Below are positions 19,478-27,816 of a stretch of 64,000 bases of DNA, one piece after another. Made by a program: the position numbers and the translations under genes. Location: assembly GCF_029541745.1 (NCBI RefSeq), contig NZ_CP089746.1:5341559-5405558 (forward strand), read 5' to 3'. The stretch is from Streptomyces sp. LX-29 (GTDB lineage: Bacteria; Actinomycetota; Actinomycetes; Streptomycetales; Streptomycetaceae). Each line of letters starts with the position of its first letter. The first letter of the stretch is position 1. Below the pieces are notes generated by a model that was given only the letters and a program-made list of their open reading frames with translations, did no database searches and had not been told where the DNA came from.

Positions 19478-21508
19478 TCAGTCGGCGATGTCGACTCCGT
19501 AGCCCCGGGCGAGGTCGTCGAGGCCGTGGTCGTAGCCCTGGCCGACGGCGCGGAACCGCCAGACGGGTCCGCGCCGGTAGATCTCGGCGAGGAGCATGGT
19601 GCGCTCGGTGGTGGCGGCGTCCAGGGTGGCCTGGGCCAGCGCCGCCGCACCAGCCCCCGGGGCCATGGTGATCTGGACGGCGCCGACGTCGCCGAAGGAG
19701 GCGGTCCCGTCGATGGCGGCGGCGACCACCACCCTGCGCGTCGCCGGGGGCAGGGCGGCCAGGTCGACGGCGACGGTCTGCTCGGTCGGGCCGTCGCCGA
19801 GCAGCCGCACCCCGCCGTTCGGGCTCTCCGGGGCGCCGTAGAACACGAAGTCCTCGTCGCAGGAGACCTGTCCGTCCTCGTCCACGGCGAAGGCGACCAG
19901 GTCGATCTCGCAGTGCGTCTGCTGGGCCCAGGAGGCGGCGACGTCCCACCGGCCGGTCGCACCGGTGACGGAGATGCCGGGGCCGGCGCCGCCGGCGGGG
20001 GACGTGCCGGCGCCGGGGGCGCCGGTGGCGGCAGTGCCGGTTGAGGGGGCGCCGGTGGCGGGGAGATCGTTGCCGGGGAGGTCCGTGACGCCGCCGCGCG
20101 GCAGGACCTGCGGCGCCGCGCCCCACTCGCCCGCCCGGGGCGTGAGTGCCGCGGTGGGCGCGTCGAGCCAGGGGGCACCGTGCGTCGGAAGCTCGAGGGC
20201 GGCGATGCGACGCATACGGCGATCCGTCTCGCCGCCGGGGAGGAGCACGACGTCGGTGACGCTCGCGGAGAGGTTCACGGCCGCGGATCCGCCGAGCTCC
20301 ACGACACGGGCGCGGGCCGCCGCGGCATCCCGGTGCACACCGCCCAGGACGAGGACCCGGCGCCCGGCCAGCGGCCTGCCGTCGACCGCGGGCATCGGCC
20401 GGCGGGCGGACGGAACGGGTGCGGTCGGCGTGGGCTCCGCGGGCTCGCCGGGTGCCGTCGGCGGCACCGTCGCGGGAGCGGCGGGCGTCGTCGCCGTGGG
20501 CGGGGCGGGCATCGGCGGCGTCGCGGCTGGGGCAGCGGGCGTTTCGGCGCGCGGGGCGTGGGGTGGGGCGGCGGCCGAGGTCCTCTCGTGCGGTGTCCCC
20601 GGGCGCACCTCACCCAGGAGGGTGAGAAAGGTGGGCTCGTCGATGATCGGCACGCCTTCGGCGGCCGCGCGCCGCGCCTTCGCCGACCCGGAACCGGAGT
20701 CGTTGGTGACCAGGGCACTGGTGTGCCGGCTGACCGAGCCCATCACGTTCAGCCCGGCGGCGACGGACCGCGTCACCAGCTCCGCACGGGATGTCGCGGT
20801 GTCCCCGGTGATGGAGATCTTCATGCCCTGGACGAGCGGGCCGCCAGGGGCCAACCGCCCCGGGTTCCGGAACGCGCACGGCGTCTTGGGCGGCTTCGGG
20901 GCGAACCGCGGGTCCTGCCGAGGGGGGCAGGCGACCAGGGGCAGCGCCAGATCGAGCCGCGCCGCCTCCCGCAGGGAGGCGCGGAGGATCCCGGCCAGCA
21001 CCCGGGTGTCGTCGAGCGCGTCATGCGCCTTCGTCTGCGGTACGCCGTAGTGCGCGGCCAGCGTTCCCAGGCGCATGTCCGGGGTCGGTGGATCCACCCG
21101 TCGGTTCAGCGCCAGCGTGCACAGCCGCTGCGCGACCGGGAGATGGCTCCCCGCCCGGGCGAACTCGTGCGCCAGGAAGTCGTAGTCGAACTGCGCGTTG
21201 TGCGCCACCATGACCCGGCCCTCGAGCAACGCCCCGATGCGCCCCACGACCTGCTCGAAGGTCGGCGCCCCACGCAGCCGCTCGGCGGTCAGACCGTGCA
21301 CATGCACCGGCCCGGGGTCGCAGCCGGGGTCGAGCAACGTGGAGAACTCGCCGGTCTGCTCGCCGTCCGGCCCGATCGTCACCACCGCGATGGACAGCAC
21401 CCGGTGTTGGCGAGGTGTCAGCCCGGAGGTCTCCACATCCACCAGTGCCCAGTCGAAGGCGTAGTCACGCAGGTCGGGCACGGCGTGGGCGGCGGAGGAG
21501 AGAGTCAT
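19478..21508 (-). CDS. DEDDh exonuclease - BRCT - TerD fusion protein
   Basis: A 676-residue multidomain protein. Residues ~15-190 are a DnaQ-like DEDDh 3'-5' exonuclease: DVETSGL (Asp24, Glu26), AHNAQFDYDFLAHEF, and HDALDDT with the catalytic His and Asp. Residues ~228-305 look like a BRCT domain (MKISITGD...SVSRHTSALVTND...EGVPIIDE). A Pro/Ala/Thr linker leads to a weaker BRCT-like block at ~385-455. Residues ~505-676 are a TerD domain (EIDLVAFAVDEDGQV... FVFYGAPESPNGGV... AEIYRRG), a calcium-binding stress module. It probably links DNA ends or nicks to the tellurite/stress response system; the partner is unknown. Convergent with the sulfotransferase gene. Confidence 0.85.
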   Translation of the reverse strand: MTLSSAAHAVPDLRDYAFDWALVDVETSGLTPRQHRVLSIAVVTIGPDGEQTGEFSTLLDPGCDPGPVHVHGLTAERLRGAPTFEQVVGRIGALLEGRVMVAHNAQFDYDFLAHEFARAGSHLPVAQRLCTLALNRRVDPPTPDMRLGTLAAHYGVPQTKAHDALDDTRVLAGILRASLREAARLDLALPLVACPPRQDPRFAPKPPKTPCAFRNPGRLAPGGPLVQGMKISITGDTATSRAELVTRSVAAGLNVMGSVSRHTSALVTNDSGSGSAKARRAAAEGVPIIDEPTFLTLLGEVRPGTPHERTSAAAPPHAPRAETPAAPAATPPMPAPPTATTPAAPATVPPTAPGEPAEPTPTAPVPSARRPMPAVDGRPLAGRRVLVLGGVHRDAAAARARVVELGGSAAVNLSASVTDVVLLPGGETDRRMRRIAALELPTHGAPWLDAPTAALTPRAGEWGAAPQVLPRGGVTDLPGNDLPATGAPSTGTAATGAPGAGTSPAGGAGPGISVTGATGRWDVAASWAQQTHCEIDLVAFAVDEDGQVSCDEDFVFYGAPESPNGGVRLLGDGPTEQTVAVDLAALPPATRRVVVAAAIDGTASFGDVGAVQITMAPGAGAAALAQATLDAATTERTMLLAEIYRRGPVWRFRAVGQGYDHGLDDLARGYGVDIAD

Positions 21509-21732
21509 GACGGCAAGGATGATCTGCCACTCGTCCCGCCTTCAACCGGAATGCCGATATGTCCCGCCTCGGACCTCGTGAAGGAATGGAGAGGGACGGG
21601 GGGATGGGCCGGGGGGTCCGGTCGGGACCGGGGGTCCGATCGGGACCCGGGCGATGCCACCGCCAGCCCCGCGTCCGCCGCCAGCCCTTACATCGCCGCT
21701 ACGCCGCCCCCGCTACAGTGGCTCTGACCTGC

Positions 21733-21759
21733 AAAAAAGGCCCTCCGTGAGGGAGGGCC
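21733..21759 (-). terminator. Intrinsic terminator after tRNA-Arg
   Basis: The stem GGCCCTCC (21739-21746) / GGAGGGCC (21752-21759), read on the minus strand, is followed by six T (21733-21738). It starts 12 bp past the tRNA 3' end and terminates its transcript. Confidence 0.85.
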
Positions 21760-21771
21760 GGACTGGGGAGG

Positions 21772-21844
21772 CGCCCCCGGCAGGACTCGAACCTGCGGCC
21801 AAGCGCTTAGAAGGCGCCTGCTCTATCCACTGAGCTACGGGGGC
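21772..21844 (-). tRNA. tRNA-Arg (anticodon TCT)
   Basis: A 73-nt cloverleaf on the minus strand. The acceptor stem GCCCCCG (starting at 21844) pairs with CGGGGGC (21773-21779 complement). The D arm begins TAGCTCAGTGGATAGAGCA, the anticodon loop is CTTCTAA, giving TCT (reads AGA), and the T arm has GGTTCGAGTCC. CCA is not encoded. A terminator follows. The AGA codon is rare in such GC-rich genomes. Confidence 0.95.
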
Positions 21845-22173
21845 CAGATGGTGGGTCGCGGACAGCTGAAGCCCCCGGGTTGCCTGCGGGTCCGCCATGC
21901 GGGCCGTGGTGCCGGGTAGCCGGGCTTGGCGGATCCGTGACCTTGCCGGGGACAAGGATAGGGCTCCGTGCACCTCGTCCCGGTTGCTTCACCTCCGTGG
22001 CACGTTGTGGAGGTTCAGTGAAGCGGTCCTGATAATCGCAGGCAGGTACGAATTCTGCATCGTTTTTCACGCCTTGCGTCGCGGGTGTTGTGTACTCGTT
22101 ATGCCTGAGCCCCAGCTACCACCCCTGTCATCTGTCCTATCTGGGGTGATCCGGGCGGGTCTGATCGCTGCGT
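21845..22173. other. 329-bp intergenic region between tRNA-Arg and the GTPase gene
   Basis: No gene or strong structure seen. It must hold the tRNA promoter (minus) and the GTPase promoter (plus). The stretch 22010-22110 is comparatively AT-rich, consistent with promoter DNA. Confidence 0.5.
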
Positions 22174-23847
22174 GTGGACGGCCATACGCTTCAAAATGTC
22201 ACCAAAATTGTGCATTCTGCGCACGTGGCGACCTTGGACGTACGGCCCCGACTGCTCGACACGCTGTCCGCTCTGCGTGACCGCGTGGACGCCGCACGTT
22301 TCCCGCTTCCCCTTCCGGGCGCGGCGCGCGCCCGCCGTAACCGGGCCGAGCTCCTCGCTCAGCTTGACGACTACCTCGTGCCCCGGTTGCGCGCCCCCGA
22401 AGCGCCCCTTCTGGCGGTGGTCGGCGGGTCCACTGGAGCGGGGAAGTCCACCCTGGTGAACTCGCTGGTCGGGCGGCGGGTCACCGAGGCGGGGGTGCTC
22501 CGCCCCACGACCCGCATGCCGGTGCTGGTCTGCCACCCGGACGATCATCACTGGTTCGCCGGACAACGGGTGCTGCCGCAGCTCACCCGGGTCTGGGTGC
22601 CCGCGCAGGGCGACACCGGACTGGGGGCGTACCCGGAGGAGGTCGGGGGGGCGGACGAGGGCGGGCCGCCGCCGCTGCGCGTCGAGACCGACGACGCCCT
22701 CCCCCGTGGGCTCGCGCTGCTCGACGCCCCCGACATCGACTCCCTGGTCACCCGCAACCGCGAGCTCGCCGCCGAGCTGGTCTGCGCCGCCGACATCTGG
22801 GTGCTGGTCACCACCGCCACACGCTACGCCGACGCGGTGCCCTGGCATCTGCTGCGTACCGCCAAGGAGTACGACGCCACACTGGTCACCGTCCTCGATC
22901 GGGTGCCGCACCAGGTCGCCGCCGAAGTCTCCCGGCGCTACGCGGCGCTGCTCAGCGCGGCCGGTCTCGGCGACGTGCCCCGCTTCACCATCCCCGAGCT
23001 GCCCGAGTCCGCCAGCGGCAGCGGCCTGTTGCCCGCCACCGCCGTCGCCGCGCTGCGCGGCTGGCTCACCCAGTGCGCCCAGGACCCGATCGCCCGCGGC
23101 AACGCGGCCCACCGCACCGCCTCCGGGGTGCTCGCCTCGCTCCGCTCCCGGATGCCCGCGCTGGCCGGCGCGGCCGCGGCCCAGCACGCCGCCGCGGTGC
23201 GTCTCATCCAGAGCGTCGAGGACGCCTACGGGGCGGCCGCCGAACGGGTGCGCCGCGATATCGCCGCCGGCGCCGCGCTGGCCGGTGGCGCGCTCACCCA
23301 CTGGCACGGTTACCCCGAGGACAGCACCCCCGACGAACTCCTCACCGCCCTCGCCGACTCCCTCGCCACCCTGCTGCGCAGCGCGGCCGCCGCCGCGGAC
23401 GAACAGGTCGCCTCGGCCGGCGGTCGCGACCCCGCCGCACGTGCCGGGCTCGCCCCGCGCGACCCCCACGGCGCCGCCGCCCGCATCGACGTGGCCGCCC
23501 GCCACTGGCGCCGCTGCCTGGAGGAACAGGTCGAGGTCGAGGTACGGCATGCGCGAGCCGAACGCGGCGGAGCCCCGGACCCGGACGCCACCGCCGCACT
23601 GCTGGCCGTGGCGCTGCTCGGCGGCCGCCGCGCCCGCACCGCCGGCGAGACGCTCGCCGAACGCCTCGGCGCCCACGCCGCGGTGCGCCTCTGCGACGAC
23701 GGCCGGCAGCTCCTCGGTACCTGCCTCGGCCGGGCCCTGGACGCCGAGCGGGACCGGCGGCTGGCCCCGCTCGACGCCCTCGACGTCAACCCCGAACACC
23801 AGGTCCGCCTCATCGCCGCGCTGTCCGTACTACAGAAGGAGAGGTGA
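22174..23847 (+). CDS. Dynamin-like / YfjP-type GTPase
   Basis: About 557 residues if started at GTG 22174; GTG 22210 or 22225 are equally possible and no strong ribosome-binding site decides. The P-loop GGSTGAGKSTLVN is in the first ~100 residues, switch region RPTTRMPV follows, and the Walker B-like LLDAPDIDS is at ~190. The rest is an Ala-rich helical region. A G4 NKxD is not obvious (TVLDRVP occupies that place). Family members are large GTPases of the dynamin/Era-like group, often acting at membranes. Its stop overlaps or nearly overlaps the next GTPase gene, so they form an operon. Confidence 0.8.
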   Translation: MDGHTLQNVTKIVHSAHVATLDVRPRLLDTLSALRDRVDAARFPLPLPGAARARRNRAELLAQLDDYLVPRLRAPEAPLLAVVGGSTGAGKSTLVNSLVGRRVTEAGVLRPTTRMPVLVCHPDDHHWFAGQRVLPQLTRVWVPAQGDTGLGAYPEEVGGADEGGPPPLRVETDDALPRGLALLDAPDIDSLVTRNRELAAELVCAADIWVLVTTATRYADAVPWHLLRTAKEYDATLVTVLDRVPHQVAAEVSRRYAALLSAAGLGDVPRFTIPELPESASGSGLLPATAVAALRGWLTQCAQDPIARGNAAHRTASGVLASLRSRMPALAGAAAAQHAAAVRLIQSVEDAYGAAAERVRRDIAAGAALAGGALTHWHGYPEDSTPDELLTALADSLATLLRSAAAAADEQVASAGGRDPAARAGLAPRDPHGAAARIDVAARHWRRCLEEQVEVEVRHARAERGGAPDPDATAALLAVALLGGRRARTAGETLAERLGAHAAVRLCDDGRQLLGTCLGRALDAERDRRLAPLDALDVNPEHQVRLIAALSVLQKER

Positions 23848-23852
23848 CCGCG

Positions 23853-26573
23853 GTGACCGCGACCGTCGCCGGACCGGACGACGCCGGCCAGGCCCCCCGG
23901 ACCGCTGGCAGTCCCCACTCCGGCCCTGCCGGGCACCGGGGCGCCGGGCACGAGCCGGACCACGGTGCCCCGGGCGCCCCGCGGTACGCCCCGGAACCCG
24001 ATGTGCGGGCCGGACGTGAGCTCGGGGGCGGCCGTGAGGCCGATGGTGCCCGCGAGGTCGAAGTCGGTCATGGGACTGGAGTCGCTTCCGTGGCCGACGT
24101 GGCCTCTGGGGCAGAGGTCGACCATGGGTCTGGTGGGGTGCGCGAGGCCGGAGCCGAACCCGGGGCCGCGCACGGGCCGCGGCAGGGGAGCGGGAGCGCC
24201 TATGGGGGTGAGGTCGGCGTCGAGGGTGGGTGCGGACATGAGCACGGGGGTGAGGGCGGAGACGGCGTTGAGGTCGGCCGCCGCGTCGAGGCCGGGTACG
24301 ACCGCGATATCGCGCCCCCTCCGGCGGCGCCGGGGGCGGCGGGCGCCCTGACGCCGGACCGACCCCCCACAGCTCCGGCGCCGGACCGACCCCCCGCAGC
24401 TCTGGCGTCGGACGGGCGCCCCGCTCGGTCCTCAGACGGGCCCCCGGCTCCGGCACCGGACGGCCGCCCCGCTCGGTCCTCGGACGGACCCCCGGCTCCG
24501 GCGTCGGACGGGCGCCCGGCTCGGTCCTCGGACAGGGCCCCGGCACCGGACCGGCCCGCCGGTCTGAGCCCGGAGGGCCCGTCGGACCCCTCGGAATCAA
24601 TCGCTCCCTCGACCTCGGCTGCCCCGCTCACTGTCCATGCGGCACCGGATGCGCCCGACCCCCATGCATGGGACGACGGCCTGATCGCCCGGCGGGCCAC
24701 CTCGGCGAAGCCCGCCCCGCCGGGCCGCCCGGAGCGGCCGGCTCGGCCTGCCCGTCCGGAGTCCCCGGGGGCGGCGAGAGGGATCGGAATCACTAATTCC
24801 GGGCCCCCGGTCGACGGGCCGCCGCCGGGGTCCGTGGACGAGTGCGCCGCCCCGGCCGCTTCGACCACCTCGGCGCCCCCCTTCCGGCAGCCGCCTGGTG
24901 TGCCGGAGAGCGGGACGGCCGCCGACCGGACCGGGTACGCACCACGCCCCGGGTTCGCCCCGGGCCCCGCCTTCGGCTTCGGTGCGCTGCGCCCGCGCCT
25001 CGACGCCCTCCGGGAACTCGTCGGACTGTCCCGCACCCGGTTGGACCGGCGCGCGCTCGGGGACGCCGGGCGTGTGCTCGACGAGGCCGCCGCGCGAGGC
25101 CGGCACTCCCTGGGGCACACCGTGGTCGCCCTGGCCGGTGCGACCGGCAGCGGCAAGTCGACGCTGTTCAACACCCTTGCCGGAGTGGAGCTCTCCGAGG
25201 CCGGCATCCGCCGGCCGACCACCGCGGAACCGATGGCCTGCGCCTGGACCGACCACGCCGACGGGCTGCTCGACCGGTTGGGCATCCTGCCCGGGGCCCG
25301 CCATCTCCCCGCCCATCCGTATGATCCGGCGCTCCGCGGGCTGGTGCTGCTCGATCTGCCCGATCACGACTCCGCGGCGGCCGGGCACCGGGAGCGGGTG
25401 GACCGGCTGCTGGGGCTGGTGGACGCGGTGGTGTGGGTGGTGGACCCGGAGAAGTACGCCGACGCCGTGCTGCACGAACGCTATCTGCGGCCGCTCGCCG
25501 GGTACGCCGAGGTCACCTTCGTCGTACTGAACCAGATCGACCGGTTGCCGGGGGACGCCGCCGACCAGGTGCTGGACGATCTTCGGCGGCTGCTGGACGA
25601 GGACGGGTTGGCGCTGGGCGAGCATGGCGAGCCAGGAGCGGCGGTGCTCGCCGTGTCCGCGCTGACGGGAGCCGGTATGGGCGAACTGCGCGAGGCGTTG
25701 GGACGGTTCGTGGGCGAGTGCGGGGCGGCGGAGCGCCGTTTGGCGGCGGATGTGGACGGGGTCACTGGGCGGCTGCGCTCCTCATATGTGGCGGATGGCG
25801 GGTGGGTCGGTGGGCTGTCCGAGCGCGCCCGGGCGGAGTTCGAGAACCGCTTGGCGGACGCGGCGGGGGCGGCCGTGGTCGGGCAGGCGGCGGAGCGCGC
25901 CTGGCTACGGGCGGCGGATCGGGCATGCGGTACTCCGTGGTCGCGGTTGTGGTCCCGCCGGAGCGGCGGAGGACGGGACATGGCCGGGGGTGGTCGTGGT
26001 CGTCTGGCGGCGGTGCCGGTCGCGGCCCGGCCGGCGGTGGAAGAGGCGGTGCGGAACGTGGCGGACGAGGCGGCGACGGGGCTGCCCACCCCCTGGGCAC
26101 AGGCGGTGCGCGAGGCGGCCCGACACGGGGCCATGGGGCTGCCGGAGGCGATGGACGAGGCGGTGGCCGCCACCGCGCCCGGTGGACAACCACCCCGTCC
26201 GCGCTGGTGGTCGGTGGCGGCCGTGCTGCAAGGCGCGCTGCTGGTGGTGCAGCTGGTGGGCGCCGGCTGGCTGCTGGCGGCAGTCGCCGAGCGGTTCAGT
26301 GCGCCCGTCGGCGCGGGCGGTCTCGGTAGTGGATGGTGGGCCCCCGCACTGCTTTTGACGCTGAGTGCGGCAGGCGGGCCGATGGTGACGTGGGGCTGCG
26401 CCCTGTTGGCCCGGGGGCCTGCGCAGCGATACGGACAGTTGGCGGAGCGGCGGCTGCGGGAGGCTGCCGCGGAGTGCGGACGGACCCGGGTGCTGGAGCC
26501 GGTCGCGGCGGAGCTGATGCGCTATCGCGGGGTGCGGGAGCAATACGCCATCGCGGCGGCGCGGTCGAGATGA
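23853..26573 (+). CDS. Second dynamin-like GTPase with disordered N-terminus and membrane anchor
   Basis: 906 residues from GTG 23853 (spaced 11 bp from AAGGAG); GTG 23844 overlaps the upstream stop but lies too close to the Shine-Dalgarno sequence. Residues ~1-370 are low complexity, with Gly/Glu/Val-rich then Pro/Asp/Ser-rich tandem repeats. A GTPase domain follows: P-loop GATGSGKSTLFN (~430), G2 RRPTTAEP, G3 DLPDHDS, G4 NQID, then a helical region. Two hydrophobic segments near the C-terminus (VLQGALLVVQLVGAGWLLA and WWAPALLLTLSAAGGPMVTW) should anchor it in the membrane. The pair resembles two-component bacterial dynamin systems that act on septal or vesicular membranes; the exact role is not known. 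Confidence 0.8.
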   Translation: MTATVAGPDDAGQAPRTAGSPHSGPAGHRGAGHEPDHGAPGAPRYAPEPDVRAGRELGGGREADGAREVEVGHGTGVASVADVASGAEVDHGSGGVREAGAEPGAAHGPRQGSGSAYGGEVGVEGGCGHEHGGEGGDGVEVGRRVEAGYDRDIAPPPAAPGAAGALTPDRPPTAPAPDRPPAALASDGRPARSSDGPPAPAPDGRPARSSDGPPAPASDGRPARSSDRAPAPDRPAGLSPEGPSDPSESIAPSTSAAPLTVHAAPDAPDPHAWDDGLIARRATSAKPAPPGRPERPARPARPESPGAARGIGITNSGPPVDGPPPGSVDECAAPAASTTSAPPFRQPPGVPESGTAADRTGYAPRPGFAPGPAFGFGALRPRLDALRELVGLSRTRLDRRALGDAGRVLDEAAARGRHSLGHTVVALAGATGSGKSTLFNTLAGVELSEAGIRRPTTAEPMACAWTDHADGLLDRLGILPGARHLPAHPYDPALRGLVLLDLPDHDSAAAGHRERVDRLLGLVDAVVWVVDPEKYADAVLHERYLRPLAGYAEVTFVVLNQIDRLPGDAADQVLDDLRRLLDEDGLALGEHGEPGAAVLAVSALTGAGMGELREALGRFVGECGAAERRLAADVDGVTGRLRSSYVADGGWVGGLSERARAEFENRLADAAGAAVVGQAAERAWLRAADRACGTPWSRLWSRRSGGGRDMAGGGRGRLAAVPVAARPAVEEAVRNVADEAATGLPTPWAQAVREAARHGAMGLPEAMDEAVAATAPGGQPPRPRWWSVAAVLQGALLVVQLVGAGWLLAAVAERFSAPVGAGGLGSGWWAPALLLTLSAAGGPMVTWGCALLARGPAQRYGQLAERRLREAAAECGRTRVLEPVAAELMRYRGVREQYAIAAARSR
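24411..24554 (+). repeat. 48-bp in-frame tandem repeat in the GTPase gene
   Basis: Two full 48-bp units (24411-24458 and 24459-24506) and a shorter third (from 24507) encode the 16-residue unit SDGRPARSSDGPPAPA with small changes. Two ~27-bp related units precede them (24357-24410). Frame is kept, so copy number could vary without breaking the gene. Confidence 0.8.
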
Positions 26574-26743
26574 GTCATGCCCCGTGGCGCCGACCGCACG
26601 CACCGGCCCCGTGTGTTCCCTCTGACGAGTGGCCGAGTTGTCCACAACGGAGCGGTCGTCCACAGCCCTCAGCGGGTTTCGTCGGGCGCGGGCACGATGA
26701 CGGCACGGCAACACGAATCCGCGATGACGGGGGAGGCCATACA

Positions 26744-27541
26744 GTGAACGAGACCTTGGTGACCTTGGTGGGAAACGTGGCGACGGCGCCGGACTTCCGG
26801 CAGACCGCCTCGGGCGTTCCGCTGACCCGGTTCCGGCTGGCGGTGACGGCCCGGCGCTGGGATCGGACGCGGGCGGCCTGGACGGACGGGGACACGAGTT
26901 TCTACACGGTGTGCGCGTGGCGCACGTTGGCCGCCAATGTGGCCGCGTCCGTGACGATCGGTGAACCCCTCGTGGTGCAGGGCAGGCTGCGGATCCGGGA
27001 AGGCGGCCGGGACGGCTCCCGGGAAGGGGTCGGTGGCGGTTCCCGAGACGGCTTCCAGACCGGGACCCGCGAGGGAGGCCGACAGGCGGCGTTCCCGGAA
27101 GGCGGGCGCGAGCGGGAGGGCGGACGCTGGCTGTCGGCCGACATCGAGGCGGTGGCGGTGGGGCACGACCTGGCGCGGGGCACCTCGGCCTTCCGCCGGG
27201 TGTCACAGGCCAGGCCGATGACGCCGGCCCTGGCCTCGATGCACGGTGCGGTGCCCATGGACGGGGCGCCCGCCGGGCCAGCGAGCACCAGCCCCGCGAC
27301 CACCGGCCCCGCAACGGCCGAACCGGCGCCCGCCGGGCCAGCGACCGCCGTGCCCGCCCAGGCTGACACCCTGTTCACCGATCCGGCCCCGGCCGTCTCC
27401 GTGTCCACCGACTCGGCAGGCCGCCCGACCGCCGTCCGCCCCACCGCCGGTGGCCCGACCGCTCCCGGTGCCGCGGCCCACGGCGCGCAGTCCAGCCCAC
27501 CCGCGGCCGAACCGGCACTCACCGGGGCGACACCTGCATGA
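26744..27541 (+). CDS. ssb: Single-stranded DNA-binding protein, second (SsbB-like) type
   Basis: 265 residues from GTG 26744, with GGGGGAGG upstream. Residues 1-115 are an OB fold of the SSB family: LVTLVGNVATAPDF, GVPLTRFRLAVTAR, FYTVCAWRTLAANV, and GEPLVVQGRLRIRE. Between the last strands is an unusual insertion of Gly/Arg/Glu repeats (residues ~78-125), and after the fold comes a long Pro/Ala/Thr tail. The acidic DDIPF-type tip that recruits partners of housekeeping SSB is absent. This fits the accessory SSB used in competence-like or developmental processes in Streptomyces. It follows the GTPase pair by 170 bp. Confidence 0.85.
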   Translation: MNETLVTLVGNVATAPDFRQTASGVPLTRFRLAVTARRWDRTRAAWTDGDTSFYTVCAWRTLAANVAASVTIGEPLVVQGRLRIREGGRDGSREGVGGGSRDGFQTGTREGGRQAAFPEGGREREGGRWLSADIEAVAVGHDLARGTSAFRRVSQARPMTPALASMHGAVPMDGAPAGPASTSPATTGPATAEPAPAGPATAVPAQADTLFTDPAPAVSVSTDSAGRPTAVRPTAGGPTAPGAAAHGAQSSPPAAEPALTGATPA

Positions 27542-27816
27542 AGGTCGGAGATTTGTCGATATACCCAGATCGAAAGTGGAACTGAGGGATAACAATTCCG
27601 ATTCGGATCGGGTCGGCAGGCGCATTCCCGGCGTCTGTGGACGCGCTCTCTCCCTAGGATCCACCCGGTGCCAACGGGGGTTCCTGAGTTTTGAGTTCGC
27701 CGGCGAGAAGCGTTCCGGTATCCCACGGCAGCCCATGGCCTCGACGACTCGCACACGATGACGCGTGCTCGTGCCGGTGCCCGTGATGGTCCTCATGCTC
27801 GCCCGGAGGGGAAGAA

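Noticed and set aside
21772..21844. tRNA-Arg as an attachment site for an integrated element
   Set aside because: No partial duplicate of the tRNA 3' end and no integrase is near it; the element's att cores are at 29402 and 43137.
22099..23799. 566-codon minus-strand frame opposite the first GTPase
   Set aside because: Antisense shadow; the plus strand has the P-loop and other GTPase motifs.
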